From positions 39,845-103,844 of the forward strand of contig NZ_FOHE01000014.1 of the NCBI RefSeq assembly GCF_900111445.1: DNA of 64,000 nucleotides. The letters run 5' to 3'. Below the pieces are notes generated by a model. The model had not been told where the DNA came from. It did no database searches and saw only the letters and a program-made list of their open reading frames with translations. The position numbers and the translations under genes were made by a program. Source of the stretch: Oceanobacillus limi (GTDB taxonomy: Bacteria; Bacillota; Bacilli; Bacillales; Amphibacillaceae). The stretch's first letter is position 1; each line of letters starts with the position of its first letter. This document shows positions 34,461-42,896 of the stretch, one piece after another.

Positions 34461-35372
34461 TTACCTTTTTATTAAAACCTGTGAAACCAATTGATCCACT
34501 GCATCTTTTTTACACAAATCGTTTGAAAAAGCTGTTGCACTTCCAGAGGCTACTCCATATTGGAATGCTTCTAAAAAGTCATTTGATTTATTATAGGAAG
34601 CAAGGAAGCCCCCAACTAAAGAATCCCCCGCACCAACAGAGCTTTTTAATGTTCCTGTTGGATTTTCAGCTTTGGCAGTAAATTGTTCATTTACAAAGAT
34701 CGCACCTTCTGCACCCATTGATACGATTACATTCCTCGCACCGAACTGGATGAGCTCTTTCGCACCTTTTATTGCTTCTTCCTTCGTGTTTATTTCCTTT
34801 TCTAAAATCTCACTCAGCTCCGCTTGATTAGGTTTTATAAGAAACGGACGAAAACTAAGTAAATCCTTCAACGATCGGTTCGGGATGTCTAAAATAAGAG
34901 AAACCCCTTTTTCATCACACATTGCGGAAAGCTTCTCATAAAAGTCGAATGATATGGATGGTGGCAAGCTTCCGGATAATACAAAATAATCATCTGCTGT
35001 TAGTTCCTCAACCTTCTGAATAAGCTGCTCTTGATACGTTTTAGGAATGGATGCGCCACTTCCATTCACTTCTGTTTCTTCCTTTGCTGTTTTAACCTTC
35101 ATATTAATGCGAGTTGGCTCATCATGGATGACAAAATCAGTGTTGATACCTTCCTCGTTTAGTCTTTCGAGGATGAATGTCCCAGTAAAACCGCCAATAA
35201 ATCCTAACGCTGTTGAGTCAACACCTAAGTTTTTAAGTACCCTAGATACGTTAATGCCTTTACCCCCCGGGTAAAATGCTGTGTCTTGAACTCGATTTAG
35301 CGTCCCTAGCTCTAGTTGTTTTGTTTCAATCTGGTAGTCTACAGATGGATTTAATGTGCATGTGTATATCAT
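34461..35372 (-). CDS. fruK: 1-phosphofructokinase
   Basis: 303 aa PfkB-family kinase. It begins MIYTCTLNPSVDYQIE, has the substrate segment FYPGGKGINVSRVLKNLG and the C-terminal anion-hole/catalytic motif VGAGDSLVGGFLASY. It phosphorylates fructose-1-phosphate to fructose-1,6-bisphosphate in the cytoplasm. The start overlaps the fruR stop by four bases (ATGA), so translation is coupled. Confidence 0.95.
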   Translation of the reverse strand: MIYTCTLNPSVDYQIETKQLELGTLNRVQDTAFYPGGKGINVSRVLKNLGVDSTALGFIGGFTGTFILERLNEEGINTDFVIHDEPTRINMKVKTAKEETEVNGSGASIPKTYQEQLIQKVEELTADDYFVLSGSLPPSISFDFYEKLSAMCDEKGVSLILDIPNRSLKDLLSFRPFLIKPNQAELSEILEKEINTKEEAIKGAKELIQFGARNVIVSMGAEGAIFVNEQFTAKAENPTGTLKSSVGAGDSLVGGFLASYNKSNDFLEAFQYGVASGSATAFSNDLCKKDAVDQLVSQVLIKR

Positions 35373-36121
35373 TTATCTACAACCTCAATACTTGTTTTTT
35401 CTCTAAAGTCAGATAGAGTTTCTGGATTTGTTTCATTTGTAATAATTGTTGCTGCATCTAGCTCATCAATTTGTGAAAATGTAACTTCATGGAATTTAGA
35501 ATGATCGGCAACAACAAAAGCACGTTGACTCAGCTTGATCGCCGTAGATTTTAACGCTGCTTCCTCTGGATCTGGAGTTGTAAAGCCATCATGTAGGTGA
35601 ATACCATTCACACCGATGAAGGATTTATCAAACCGAAATTTCTCTAAGCTTTGGATCGCTAGTTGACCAATTAATGCTTCTGTTCTAGGTTTAACAAAAC
35701 CACCTAATAAGTAGGTGTGGATCCCTTTTTCAAGCAACGGCTTTATATGACTAGGACCATTTGTAACTACTGTAATATCCTTTGCTGATATATGTTGGAT
35801 CATTTCGTAAGTTGTTGTACCTGCGTCTAAATAGATGGAATCGTTGTCCTTGATTAAGCTAACTGCATAGGCGGCAATTTTGCTCTTTTCGGATAAATTT
35901 TTTGTAGATTTTTCTAGAACACTCGGCTCTTCTTTCGTTTGATGCAAAAGAGATGCGCCACCGTGAACTCGTTTCAGTCTATTCTGTTGCTCCAATTCAC
36001 TTAAATCGCGACGTATGGTAGATTCTGATGCGTTTAATTCCTCCACCAATTCATGGATCCTGACAATCTTTTTTTGCTCTAACAAATGCAAAATCATCCG
36101 ATGTCTTTCTGCTGTTATCAA
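35369..36121 (-). CDS. fruR: DeoR-family fructose operon repressor
   Basis: 250 aa starting at TTG (36121), with GGAGGTG seven bases upstream; this gives MITAERHRMILHLLEQKK, matching the usual DeoR start. HTH at about 20-40 (HELVEELNASESTIRRDLSELEQ). The DeoRC sensor domain follows, with IYLDAGTTTYEMIQHI and VVTNGPSHIKPLL, which binds a sugar phosphate, probably fructose-1-phosphate. It leads the fru operon and probably represses it at the phased CAATCA repeats upstream. Confidence 0.93.
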   Translation of the reverse strand: MITAERHRMILHLLEQKKIVRIHELVEELNASESTIRRDLSELEQQNRLKRVHGGASLLHQTKEEPSVLEKSTKNLSEKSKIAAYAVSLIKDNDSIYLDAGTTTYEMIQHISAKDITVVTNGPSHIKPLLEKGIHTYLLGGFVKPRTEALIGQLAIQSLEKFRFDKSFIGVNGIHLHDGFTTPDPEEAALKSTAIKLSQRAFVVADHSKFHEVTFSQIDELDAATIITNETNPETLSDFREKTSIEVVDK

Positions 36122-36162
36122 TATGGACACCTCCATTTACTATAAATATAGTTTTCCTAAAT

Positions 36163-36197
36163 CAACCAAAAACAATCATAAAGTATATTTTCAATCA
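36163..36197 (-). promoter_or_regulatory. Second set of FruR-like half sites
   Basis: CAACCA (36163), CAATCA (36173) and CAATCA (36192) are spaced about 10 and 19 bp in the 5' leader of fruR. They resemble the phased set at 36350-36385. Confidence 0.45.
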
Positions 36198-36211
36198 GTG
36201 TCGATTTCTTT

Positions 36212-36290
36212 ATTCCCCCACTTAACCTCCTAGGTTAAACTTCGTAGGTTGAGATGGAGGTCTTACGTCCAGTTACATGTGGGAAAATTA
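36212..36290. repeat. Hairpin repeat in the fru leader (TAACTGG...CCCCCAC family)
   Basis: Minus strand: TCCCACATGTAACTGGACG, then TAAGACCTCCATCTCAACC, a CCTAGG-centred stem and AAGTGGGGGAATAAAG. The order matches the 56687-56777 element (TAACCAGCAGTAAGACC...AAGTGGG). It lies inside the predicted fru operon 5' untranslated region, about 100 bases upstream of fruR. Confidence 0.55.
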
Positions 36291-36323
36291 ATACCACTAA
36301 TGGTTCGACCTATCTTAACTCTA

Positions 36324-36352
36324 ATAATAAATAAACCGCTTCCAAAAGTCAA
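36324..36352 (-). promoter_or_regulatory. SigA promoter of the fru operon with internal cre site
   Basis: On the minus strand TTGACT (36352-36347), 17-bp spacer, TATTAT (36329-36324). Within the spacer TTGGAAGCGGTTTAT (36345-36331) matches the CcpA cre consensus WTGNAANCGNWNNCW at all but one fixed position. CcpA bound there would block RNA polymerase, giving glucose repression of fructose use. Confidence 0.75.
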
Positions 36353-36385
36353 TCAAAAACAATCAAATTCTTTCACAAACAATCA
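36350..36385 (-). promoter_or_regulatory. FruR operator: phased CAATCA repeats
   Basis: CAATCA occurs at 36350, 36360 and 36380, that is at 10 and 20 bp spacing on one face of the helix, overlapping and upstream of the -35 element (minus strand TGATTGTTTTTGATTGACT). Direct repeats of this form are typical DeoR-family operators. Confidence 0.65.
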
Positions 36386-36397
36386 ATAATGATTATT

Positions 36398-36434
36398 GGG
36401 GTGCCAGGCACCTCGTGAAGGTGCCTGGCACCCC
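36398..36434. repeat. REPIN-like inverted repeat, copy 4
   Basis: GGGGTGCCAGGCACCT and AGGTGCCTGGCACCCC separated by CGTGA, between the divergent fru and padR promoters. Confidence 0.85.
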
Positions 36435-36460
36435 TTTTGTCAGTTTTTGTCGAATCATTT

Positions 36461-36551
36461 ACCTTGTAATACATGTTAGTTGGTTTTATAATTGTTTTAT
36501 ATCTTGCATTACAAGGTATTTTCTTTCGCTATTACCCTTGTAATGCAAGGC
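36461..36551 (+). promoter_or_regulatory. padR promoter with three palindromic PadR boxes
   Basis: TTGTAA (36464-36469), 17-bp spacer, TATAAT (36487-36492). Three related boxes: ACCTTGTAATACATG (36461-36475, over the -35), TCTTGCATTACAAGGT (36502-36517) and CCCTTGTAATGCAAGGC (36536-36551). The third is a nearly perfect palindrome. They are the likely sites for autorepression by the PadR protein. Confidence 0.7.
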
Positions 36552-36571
36552 ATTGTATGAGGTGATTAAAA

Positions 36572-36931
36572 ATGTCTTCAACGCAGATGTTAAAAGGAAT
36601 TTTAGATGGGTGTTTGCTTGCAATTATAAAAGATAATGAGGTCTATGGATATGAACTTGCTGAAAAACTTGAGAACTATGGCTTTGATTCGTTTAGCGAG
36701 GGAACGATCTATCCTTTACTCATGCGCATGCAAAAAGAAAAGCTCGTATCTTCCACACTTAAGAAGTCTACTGCAGGACCCAAAAGAAAGTACTATTCAT
36801 TAACGGAAAAAGGGGAGATTGAATTAAGTCATTTTCTAGAACGATGGCATACGTTACAAGCCAATGTGAATCGTGTAATAAGCCATGAGTCAAAAAGTAT
36901 ACATAAAGGAGTTGAATTGGATGAACGATAA
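36572..36931 (+). CDS. PadR-family transcriptional regulator
   Basis: 119 aa. The winged-helix PadR pattern is complete: LKGILDGCLLAIIKDNEVYGYELAEKL, GTIYPLLMRMQKEKLV, GPKRKYYSLTEKGE and a C-terminal dimer helix. PadR proteins commonly repress an adjacent membrane protein or transporter until a phenolic or antibiotic ligand binds. Here the 3' end overlaps an HAAS-domain membrane protein by 11 bases, so the pair is one translationally coupled operon. GAGGTGAT precedes the ATG. Confidence 0.93.
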   Translation: MSSTQMLKGILDGCLLAIIKDNEVYGYELAEKLENYGFDSFSEGTIYPLLMRMQKEKLVSSTLKKSTAGPKRKYYSLTEKGEIELSHFLERWHTLQANVNRVISHESKSIHKGVELDER

Positions 36932-37685
36932 AATGAATTTATCAGAGAGAAGCAAGTCTTTCTTAGAGGAACTACGTGTTTACTTATTTTCTAGTGGAAA
37001 AAATTCAAATGAAATCGATGAAATTGTTGAAGAGCTCGAAGCTCATTTGGAGGAAGCAGAAGCAAAGGGAAAATCGATTGAACATGTAGTTGGAAAATCT
37101 CCTAAAGAATATATGCAAACTGTATCCAATGAAATGGATATCGATTACCGCACATGGATTAAATATGTAGTATTAATTATCTTAGGCTCTTTTTCCTTTT
37201 CAATCATTGGTGACCTTCTCGAGGGAAATCTTTCTTATTCTCTTTTTGAGATCGTTGGCCATGTTGTGATTATTGCCATATCCATTGCTATTATATTTAG
37301 CAGCTACCGGTATATATCAGGAAAGAACTATTCAACTATGAAGCAGTTCAGTATCTTACTTATTCCAGCAACTTTACCTTTTTTATTATTTTTAGGTTTA
37401 ATTTACTTAAATCGATCCATTGAAACACCCATCATTCATATTAATACAGTTTGGTCCATCACGATTGGTGTTATTACTATCCTTTTTATAATAGGCGTAT
37501 CCATTTGGGCAAAATCATTGATCCTACTAGTTTTTGTAGCATTTTTGACACTACCAGAATATTTTCTGTCCAAAACAACTATGACGATACAGGACCAGCT
37601 CATTATTAGCCAACTCATTACCATAGGTGGAATTGGAGTTTATTTATTTTTATCAATGAAGAAAAATTATAGAAATTTGAATTAA
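36921..37685 (+). CDS. HAAS-domain membrane protein paired with PadR
   Basis: 254 aa from the ATG at 36921 (AAAGGAG upstream). The first ~75 residues are an all-helical HAAS signalling domain (FLEELRVYLFSSG, NEIDEIVEELEAHLEEAEAKGKS). About six transmembrane helices follow from residue 82 on. PadR-HAAS gene pairs are common in Firmicutes, and the HAAS domain is thought to signal between the membrane protein and its regulator. Substrate or signal unknown. Confidence 0.8.
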   Translation: MNDKMNLSERSKSFLEELRVYLFSSGKNSNEIDEIVEELEAHLEEAEAKGKSIEHVVGKSPKEYMQTVSNEMDIDYRTWIKYVVLIILGSFSFSIIGDLLEGNLSYSLFEIVGHVVIIAISIAIIFSSYRYISGKNYSTMKQFSILLIPATLPFLLFLGLIYLNRSIETPIIHINTVWSITIGVITILFIIGVSIWAKSLILLVFVAFLTLPEYFLSKTTMTIQDQLIISQLITIGGIGVYLFLSMKKNYRNLN

Positions 37686-37762
37686 TTCCCAAAAGGTATA
37701 CAATTAATTTAACTGAAACATTTAGGAGCGACCTGCGTATACACTTCCTAGGGGGAATTATC

Positions 37763-38320
37763 TTGAACATTACGTTGAAACAAATTTTTACCATTCCAAA
37801 TATATTATCTTATATTCGAATCATCTTGATTCCAATCTTCATTTACTATTATGTCAATGCTGCAGAGGCAAAAGAATATTATGCTGCAGCTCTTATCATC
37901 TTGTTGTCTGGATTAACGGATATGTTTGATGGCCTTATCGCTCGAAAATTTGATCAAATAACAGAGCTAGGAAAAATTGTTGATCCGATTGCTGATAAAT
38001 TAACACAAATGGCAATTATTATTTGTTTGCTAGTCAGCTATCCCTATGTATGGATTCTCATTACTTTATTTGTGTTTAAGGAGCTCTTTATGGGAATAAA
38101 CGGGCTCGTTCTATTGAAGAAAGGGAAAAAGTTAGATGGTGCCATGTGGTTTGGAAAGGTCTCTACTGCAGTGTTTTACGGTGCGACATTTCTCTTAATC
38201 GCTTTTCCAGAAATTAATCCAGAAATTGCCGCAGCTCTTATGGGAATAACGGGAGCATGTCTAACATTATCCTTTATTTTATATATACCCGAGTTTATCA
38301 AGCTACACCACCACGCATAG
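37763..38320 (+). CDS. CDP-alcohol phosphatidyltransferase (PgsA-type)
   Basis: 185 aa starting at TTG (GGGGG seven bases upstream). The catalytic motif D-G-x2-A-R-x8-G-x3-D-x3-D is exact (DGLIARKFDQITELGKIVD...D, about residues 53-76). Several transmembrane helices. It transfers a phosphatidyl group from CDP-diacylglycerol, most likely to glycerol-3-phosphate, in phospholipid synthesis. A second paralogue of PgsA is common in Bacillaceae and the true housekeeping copy is usually near cinA/recA, so the acceptor alcohol is not certain. Confidence 0.87.
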   Translation: MNITLKQIFTIPNILSYIRIILIPIFIYYYVNAAEAKEYYAAALIILLSGLTDMFDGLIARKFDQITELGKIVDPIADKLTQMAIIICLLVSYPYVWILITLFVFKELFMGINGLVLLKKGKKLDGAMWFGKVSTAVFYGATFLLIAFPEINPEIAAALMGITGACLTLSFILYIPEFIKLHHHA

Positions 38321-38325
38321 ACCAC

Positions 38326-38369
38326 AACAGGTTGCCCTACTCATTAAGTGTTTGGGCGACCTGTTTTTT
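38326..38369 (+). terminator. Terminator after the phosphatidyltransferase gene
   Basis: AACAGGTTGCCC and GGGCGACCTGTT form a strong stem (one mismatch) followed by TTTTTTAA. Confidence 0.88.
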
Positions 38370-38386
38370 AATTTGGTGCTCATTTT

Positions 38387-38426
38387 GGTGCCAGGCACTT
38401 GTCGAATTCGACAAGTGCCTGGCACC
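38387..38426. repeat. REPIN-like inverted repeat, copy 5
   Basis: GGTGCCAGGCACTTGTCGAA and TTCGACAAGTGCCTGGCACC, directly abutting, a 40-bp perfect palindrome followed by TTTTT. This is the most perfect copy in the window. Confidence 0.9.
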
Positions 38427-38489
38427 TTTTTGTTCTTAATTAAGATCAGAAGAATAGGTTATACTATACAACTTTTGGGGAGGAATTTG

Positions 38490-39278
38490 ATGAAGATTTT
38501 AAGACTTGGTCATGCCATGTATGCCTTAAAAAGTAAGGAAGGCAAAACCTACGTAATCGATCCATTTATTGAAATGAATCCAGGATTTCCGCAGGAACTA
38601 GATAATGAACAATTTTACCAATCGATTGATGGGGTATTTTTAACACACGGACATTTTGATCACACGAGTGGATTAAACAACTTTCTAGAATATAATCCTA
38701 ATCTATTCATTGTGGCCCAATATGAATTGGCTTTAATACTGTTACAGCAAGGAATAAAAAATGTACTCCCAATTAACTTAGGTGGATCCGTTCAATTAGA
38801 GGATGTAACTGCAACAATGGTGCTGGCGAAACACACTTCTTCTTATGGAGAAACCGAAAACACGCCCGTATATGCCGGGGAAGCTGCAGGTTATATTTTT
38901 GATTTTGTAGATGATTATACACTTTATCACACTGGGGACACTGCATTGATGTATGACATGAAGCTAATTCAAGAGGTTTATCAACCAGAAATTGTTATCA
39001 TTTCCTCTTCTGGACATTTTACCATGGGTCCTCGAGAGGCTGCTTACGCATTAAAACATTTACTAAACGTCAACTACGCCATTCCTAGTCATACGTTTCC
39101 ATCTACAGATACCGCAGCTTCTCCACAAAAACTAGAAAACTTACTTCAAGCATTTCCAGTTGTAGAAAACATGATTGCTAGAGACGAGGAATTAAAGGAA
39201 CTACTAAAAGGAATGGATGAGGTAGAAGTAATCACACTAGGATACGGAGAAGAAACACACATCGAAAAACCAAGATGA
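38490..39278 (+). CDS. Metal-dependent hydrolase, metallo-beta-lactamase fold (UPF0173-like)
   Basis: 262 aa from the ATG at 38490 (GGGGAGGAA upstream). FLTHGHFDHTSG is the H-x-H-x-D-H zinc motif; YHTGDTALM and SSGHFTMGP supply later ligands. The pattern matches the UPF0173/YtkL group of MBL-fold hydrolases with unknown substrate. Cytoplasmic. Convergent with the transglutaminase lipoprotein gene across a strong terminator. Confidence 0.87.
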   Translation: MKILRLGHAMYALKSKEGKTYVIDPFIEMNPGFPQELDNEQFYQSIDGVFLTHGHFDHTSGLNNFLEYNPNLFIVAQYELALILLQQGIKNVLPINLGGSVQLEDVTATMVLAKHTSSYGETENTPVYAGEAAGYIFDFVDDYTLYHTGDTALMYDMKLIQEVYQPEIVIISSSGHFTMGPREAAYALKHLLNVNYAIPSHTFPSTDTAASPQKLENLLQAFPVVENMIARDEELKELLKGMDEVEVITLGYGEETHIEKPR

Positions 39279-39295
39279 CCCAATCGATATAAACA

Positions 39296-39352
39296 AAAAA
39301 ATTCGAGGGAGTGCCAGTAGGTGCCAGGCACCTACTGGCTCCTCGAATTTTT
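39296..39352. terminator. Bidirectional terminator containing a REP core (copy 6)
   Basis: AAAAATTCGAGG and CCTCGAATTTTT enclose AGTGCCAGTAGGTGCC and GGCACCTACTGGCT, so the GGTGCCAGGCACC palindrome (39320-39332) forms the tip of a very long hairpin between convergent genes, with A/T runs on both sides. Confidence 0.85.
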
Positions 39353-39354
39353 GT

Positions 39355-41031
39355 TTAATACATGATTCCTTCTCGGGTGTGGGTTTCGGCAAAAAAGGAT
39401 GGTGCTGGGTCAAAATAGTCTTCGTTATAATTAAAATGAAAGGTACCATCTTGAATATACCCAGCCCCCCAGGTAGGGTCCATCTCAATCCACTTTCCAT
39501 CTGTTTTCACTTCAACCCATGCATGACGCTCTCCAGCATAACCTTCTACATAATGCGCTTCCATCCCAATGGCCCGGAGTAATGCCGTTGCTAGAAATGC
39601 ATAATCCTGACAAATACCAATTCCAGATTCCAGCGTTGTTAACGCACTATCCCCAATATCAAATATATCTTTTTCTGCTTTTTCTACATCGTATGCAACA
39701 TGCTGAGCAACAAATTCGTAGATTGCTTTTGCTTTTTCACGTTCGCCATGAATACCTGCAGTAATTTCTTCCGCTTTTTGAATAATTTCTGGGTGGTCTG
39801 ATTCAATCCCCCTAGAAGGAAGCAAATCACGTTGATCCGTAATATGAGCTACCTGATGCCCTACTTTAACAACCGATTCAAAATAAAACATCGACTGGTC
39901 ATGTTGCTCCATGCTAGGAACGTTTACAGTCACCTCGTATTCGCCAGGGCCAAATCGAAAATAGGCATTCCCCTCAAATTGATAGTTTTCTACTGGTACG
40001 AGATAGCCTGATTCCTCACCTTCTCCTACATGATTAACCATGACAATAATATGGGTAATTTCATCAGCCCCTGGGGTATCCGGATCTATTTCCCCTTTAA
40101 TTGGATATTCTAACTCATCCCATTCGTTCACAGTATCCCACGAAGGATCTTGTAACGTTATCCCGCGATCGGTATAAGTACGATATGCCTCCATTTCAGC
40201 AAATGCCGATTCCGATTGATTTCTAGCATAAAACATTGCGGAATCATAATATAGACCATCTTCTTCATTATACAATTGGATTCGTACCAAGTGATTTCCT
40301 TTTCCAAAGTATAATGGGATATCCCCTGTAAAGAGGCCATCCTTAACCGGCAGCATTACTTGTCTATTTTCACCCTCACGCTCCACTTGTACAAGAACCA
40401 TCTCACCCCCGTAATCTTTTGGGACTACTCCTTCTACGTAGATGCTCTGATCCAACTCATTTAAACCTTGTTCCGGACGAATAAGTTCTAATTCCTGTTC
40501 CACACCATACTTTGTATATTCAACTTCCCGCTGAATATCTTCACTCTGGTTGTTCACGGTAAAATTAGCTGCCTCTACATAACTTCCCTCATCCTCGGCT
40601 TCACTCCCTGGTAACCGAATACTCACTTGATATTCCCCTAAACCATTATGCATCGAGATTTCCTTAGCAAATTCACCAGATTTAATTGGAAGATAATAGT
40701 TGAATTCACTATGCTTTAATTCCTCTATTTGGGACTCCGGTGTGACCACAATCCAGACTTCATCATCAGAAAGAACAGCTGTATTTTCTATTTCACCTTG
40801 TATTTGAACAGTATTTTGTGCATTGATCGTACTATCTGAAGGTGTCCGTAAAGAAAATCCAACCTCCTCTGCATAATTGCTAAATTGTATAGCAGATACT
40901 TCTGATTTGATATCCGCTACTGCTTCTTGTTCTTTTGGATTATCACTACTTTTATCAATTGGTTGTTCCTCTTCTTTTTGACATCCTACAAGTAAAATAG
41001 CAACAACGAATAGAACGATTACTTTCTTCAA
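39355..41031 (-). CDS. Lipoprotein with C-terminal transglutaminase-like domain
   Basis: 558 aa starting at TTG. A lipoprotein signal (VVAILLVGC, Cys17) anchors it to the outer face of the membrane. The middle ~370 residues contain about three or four repeated beta-sandwich-like units (each with a GEYEVTVNVPSM or GEYQVSIRLPG type ending). The C-terminal ~130 residues are transglutaminase-like, with Cys in GIGICQDYAFLATALLRAIG, His in ERHAWVEV and Asp in EMDPTWGAGY. Possibly a cell-wall protein cross-linker or amidase; the reaction is not determined. Confidence 0.85.
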   Translation of the reverse strand: MKKVIVLFVVAILLVGCQKEEEQPIDKSSDNPKEQEAVADIKSEVSAIQFSNYAEEVGFSLRTPSDSTINAQNTVQIQGEIENTAVLSDDEVWIVVTPESQIEELKHSEFNYYLPIKSGEFAKEISMHNGLGEYQVSIRLPGSEAEDEGSYVEAANFTVNNQSEDIQREVEYTKYGVEQELELIRPEQGLNELDQSIYVEGVVPKDYGGEMVLVQVEREGENRQVMLPVKDGLFTGDIPLYFGKGNHLVRIQLYNEEDGLYYDSAMFYARNQSESAFAEMEAYRTYTDRGITLQDPSWDTVNEWDELEYPIKGEIDPDTPGADEITHIIVMVNHVGEGEESGYLVPVENYQFEGNAYFRFGPGEYEVTVNVPSMEQHDQSMFYFESVVKVGHQVAHITDQRDLLPSRGIESDHPEIIQKAEEITAGIHGEREKAKAIYEFVAQHVAYDVEKAEKDIFDIGDSALTTLESGIGICQDYAFLATALLRAIGMEAHYVEGYAGERHAWVEVKTDGKWIEMDPTWGAGYIQDGTFHFNYNEDYFDPAPSFFAETHTREGIMY

Positions 41032-41200
41032 TTATTCCTATTCCTCCTTTCTAACAGTCTTTACTTCATATATTTATAGCATACTATATTTTTAGATTTT
41101 TCATATTATAAAATATCACTAAAATCACCGTCCCTAATCTTTTGCACAATTTGTGATACACTAAGCGAGAATGATTTCTATTTTAAGAGGTGCTTCCTAT

Positions 41201-42202
41201 ATGAAAATCAGTATCCTAGATCAGTCACCAATTGGCTATCAACAGTCACATGCAGAAGCATTACGTCATACAGTTACACTCTCGCAAGAAGCAGAAAGGT
41301 TAGGATATAGTCGATTTTGGGTTTCGGAACATCATAATGAAGCTTTTTTTGCTGGCTCTTCACCCGAAATACTCGCCACATACTTAGCAGCGAAAACATC
41401 GACGATCCGCATCGGAACTGGTGGAGTCATGCTGCCTCATTACAGCCCATACAAGATAGCGGAAAGCTTTCGCATTTTGGAATCCCTTGAGCCAGGAAGA
41501 ATTGATTTAGGGATAGGACGAGCACCAGGTGGAAAACCTGCTGTATCACGTGCTATTCACTATGGTAGTTCTACTGGTGGTGTAGATCGCTATGCAGAAA
41601 AGGTTGATGATCTACGTCATTTTTTATATGACAGTATTCCCAAAAATCATTGGTTATCTGGTATTTCCGCTGTACCAAAGGCAGGGACCGCTCCAGAAAT
41701 TTGGCACCTTGCTACGAGTAAAAGTGGTGCAGGCTTTGCAGCTGAAAAAGGACTCCCTCTCGTTTTTGCTCATTTCATTACACCTAAAAAAGGGTTGGAG
41801 GCTGTTACGTACTATCGGGATCATTTTAAACCTTCCTTCCATCAACAAAAACCGAAGATCATGGTCGCCGTTTTTGCAATGGCTGCAGAAACGGAGGAAG
41901 AAGCAGAAAAACAAGCTCGCATCCATGACTTAGCCTTGCTGTATATTGCTAATGGAAAAGCTATCGAGGGTATTCCCACATACGAAATGACCGATCAACA
42001 TCAACCTGTTGGTCTAGAGGATCAAATAATACGAAAAAACCGGGAACGGATGATTGTCGGTACACCAGATAAAGTAAAAGATTCTTTATTGGAACTCCAC
42101 CAAACATACAATACGGATGAGTTAATGCTCGTTTCACTCACAACGGATATACAACAAAAGTTGAAAAGTATACAGCTTATTGCCAAGGAAATGAGTCTTT
42201 AG
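41201..42202 (+). CDS. LLM-class flavin-dependent oxidoreductase
   Basis: 333 aa from the ATG at 41201 (AAGAGGTG nine bases upstream). It begins MKISILDQSPIGYQQSHAEA, has FWVSEHHN, RIGTGGVMLPHYSPYKIAESFRILE and LGIGRAPGG, all standard for the luciferase-like group 1 (YceB/YhbW-type) FMN-dependent monooxygenases annotated MsnO8-like. Cytoplasmic TIM barrel; substrate unknown. Confidence 0.92.
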   Translation: MKISILDQSPIGYQQSHAEALRHTVTLSQEAERLGYSRFWVSEHHNEAFFAGSSPEILATYLAAKTSTIRIGTGGVMLPHYSPYKIAESFRILESLEPGRIDLGIGRAPGGKPAVSRAIHYGSSTGGVDRYAEKVDDLRHFLYDSIPKNHWLSGISAVPKAGTAPEIWHLATSKSGAGFAAEKGLPLVFAHFITPKKGLEAVTYYRDHFKPSFHQQKPKIMVAVFAMAAETEEEAEKQARIHDLALLYIANGKAIEGIPTYEMTDQHQPVGLEDQIIRKNRERMIVGTPDKVKDSLLELHQTYNTDELMLVSLTTDIQQKLKSIQLIAKEMSL

Positions 42203-42246
42203 CAAAAGCGCATCCGCCCTCAGTAGAGACGTACGGATTCCACAAT

Positions 42247-42286
42247 AAAAGGACCATATTGGATAAATTCCATTAGGTCCTTTTTT
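42247..42286 (+). terminator. Terminator after the LLM oxidoreductase
   Basis: AAAAGGACC and GGTCCTTTTTT flank a 20-base loop with its own small inverted repeat (TTGGA...TCCA), ending in six T residues. Confidence 0.85.
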
Positions 42287-42371
42287 AAAACAAGAACTTA
42301 TTTTTGTTGCTCAAGCATCTACCGACATGCGTTTTATAGGCTGTAAAAAGCAAAATCTTCACCGTTTAGGT

Positions 42372-42854
42372 TCATTTATTTATTGCTATAAATAAATCAA
42401 TTTCATTATCCATATCGTCTGGATTATATCGCTCATCCCAAAGCTCAAAATCATACCCTAAAGGCATACATCTATTTTCTACCATCCATTTCCCATAGAG
42501 GTAGTCATATGTTTGGTATATTTCTGCTTCTGGTCCTTTATGGGTTGTAGTTACATACGTACAATTCGGAACCGTATGAAGAATCCCCCCTTCTGGTACT
42601 TCTCCTGGGTTAGATACTTCATACCCAATTATTTGCGTAAACTTATCTGTATATGGGTGGAACCCCTCTTTCATTGGATAAACCTGAATGAGATAAACAT
42701 GATCCCCTATTTTATTTGGGATCTTATCGGCATGAAACTGTAACCGTTCTAGCGTTTTTTTACTTAGCTGTTGTTCTTCGATTTCTTTCAAGTTTGCAAC
42801 AAAATGATACCCAATCACATGAAAAGATGATTTCTTTACTATTTTAGCCTCCAC
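42372..42854 (-). CDS. GyrI-like / AraC effector-binding domain protein
   Basis: 160 aa starting at GTG, with AAGGAG upstream. FHVIGYHFVANLKEIEEQQL, IIGYEVSNPGEVPEGGILHTVPNCTYVTTTHKGPEAEIYQTYDYLYGKWM and LWDERYNP are the SHV/GyrI-like domain pattern found as the effector domain of AraC and MerR regulators, here as a stand-alone protein without an HTH. Such proteins bind hydrophobic or cationic small molecules; some neutralise toxins. Confidence 0.85.
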   Translation of the reverse strand: MEAKIVKKSSFHVIGYHFVANLKEIEEQQLSKKTLERLQFHADKIPNKIGDHVYLIQVYPMKEGFHPYTDKFTQIIGYEVSNPGEVPEGGILHTVPNCTYVTTTHKGPEAEIYQTYDYLYGKWMVENRCMPLGYDFELWDERYNPDDMDNEIDLFIAINK

Positions 42855-42896
42855 ACAATCAGCTCCTTGAAGTTATGTCATCATCATGATGTTGTA

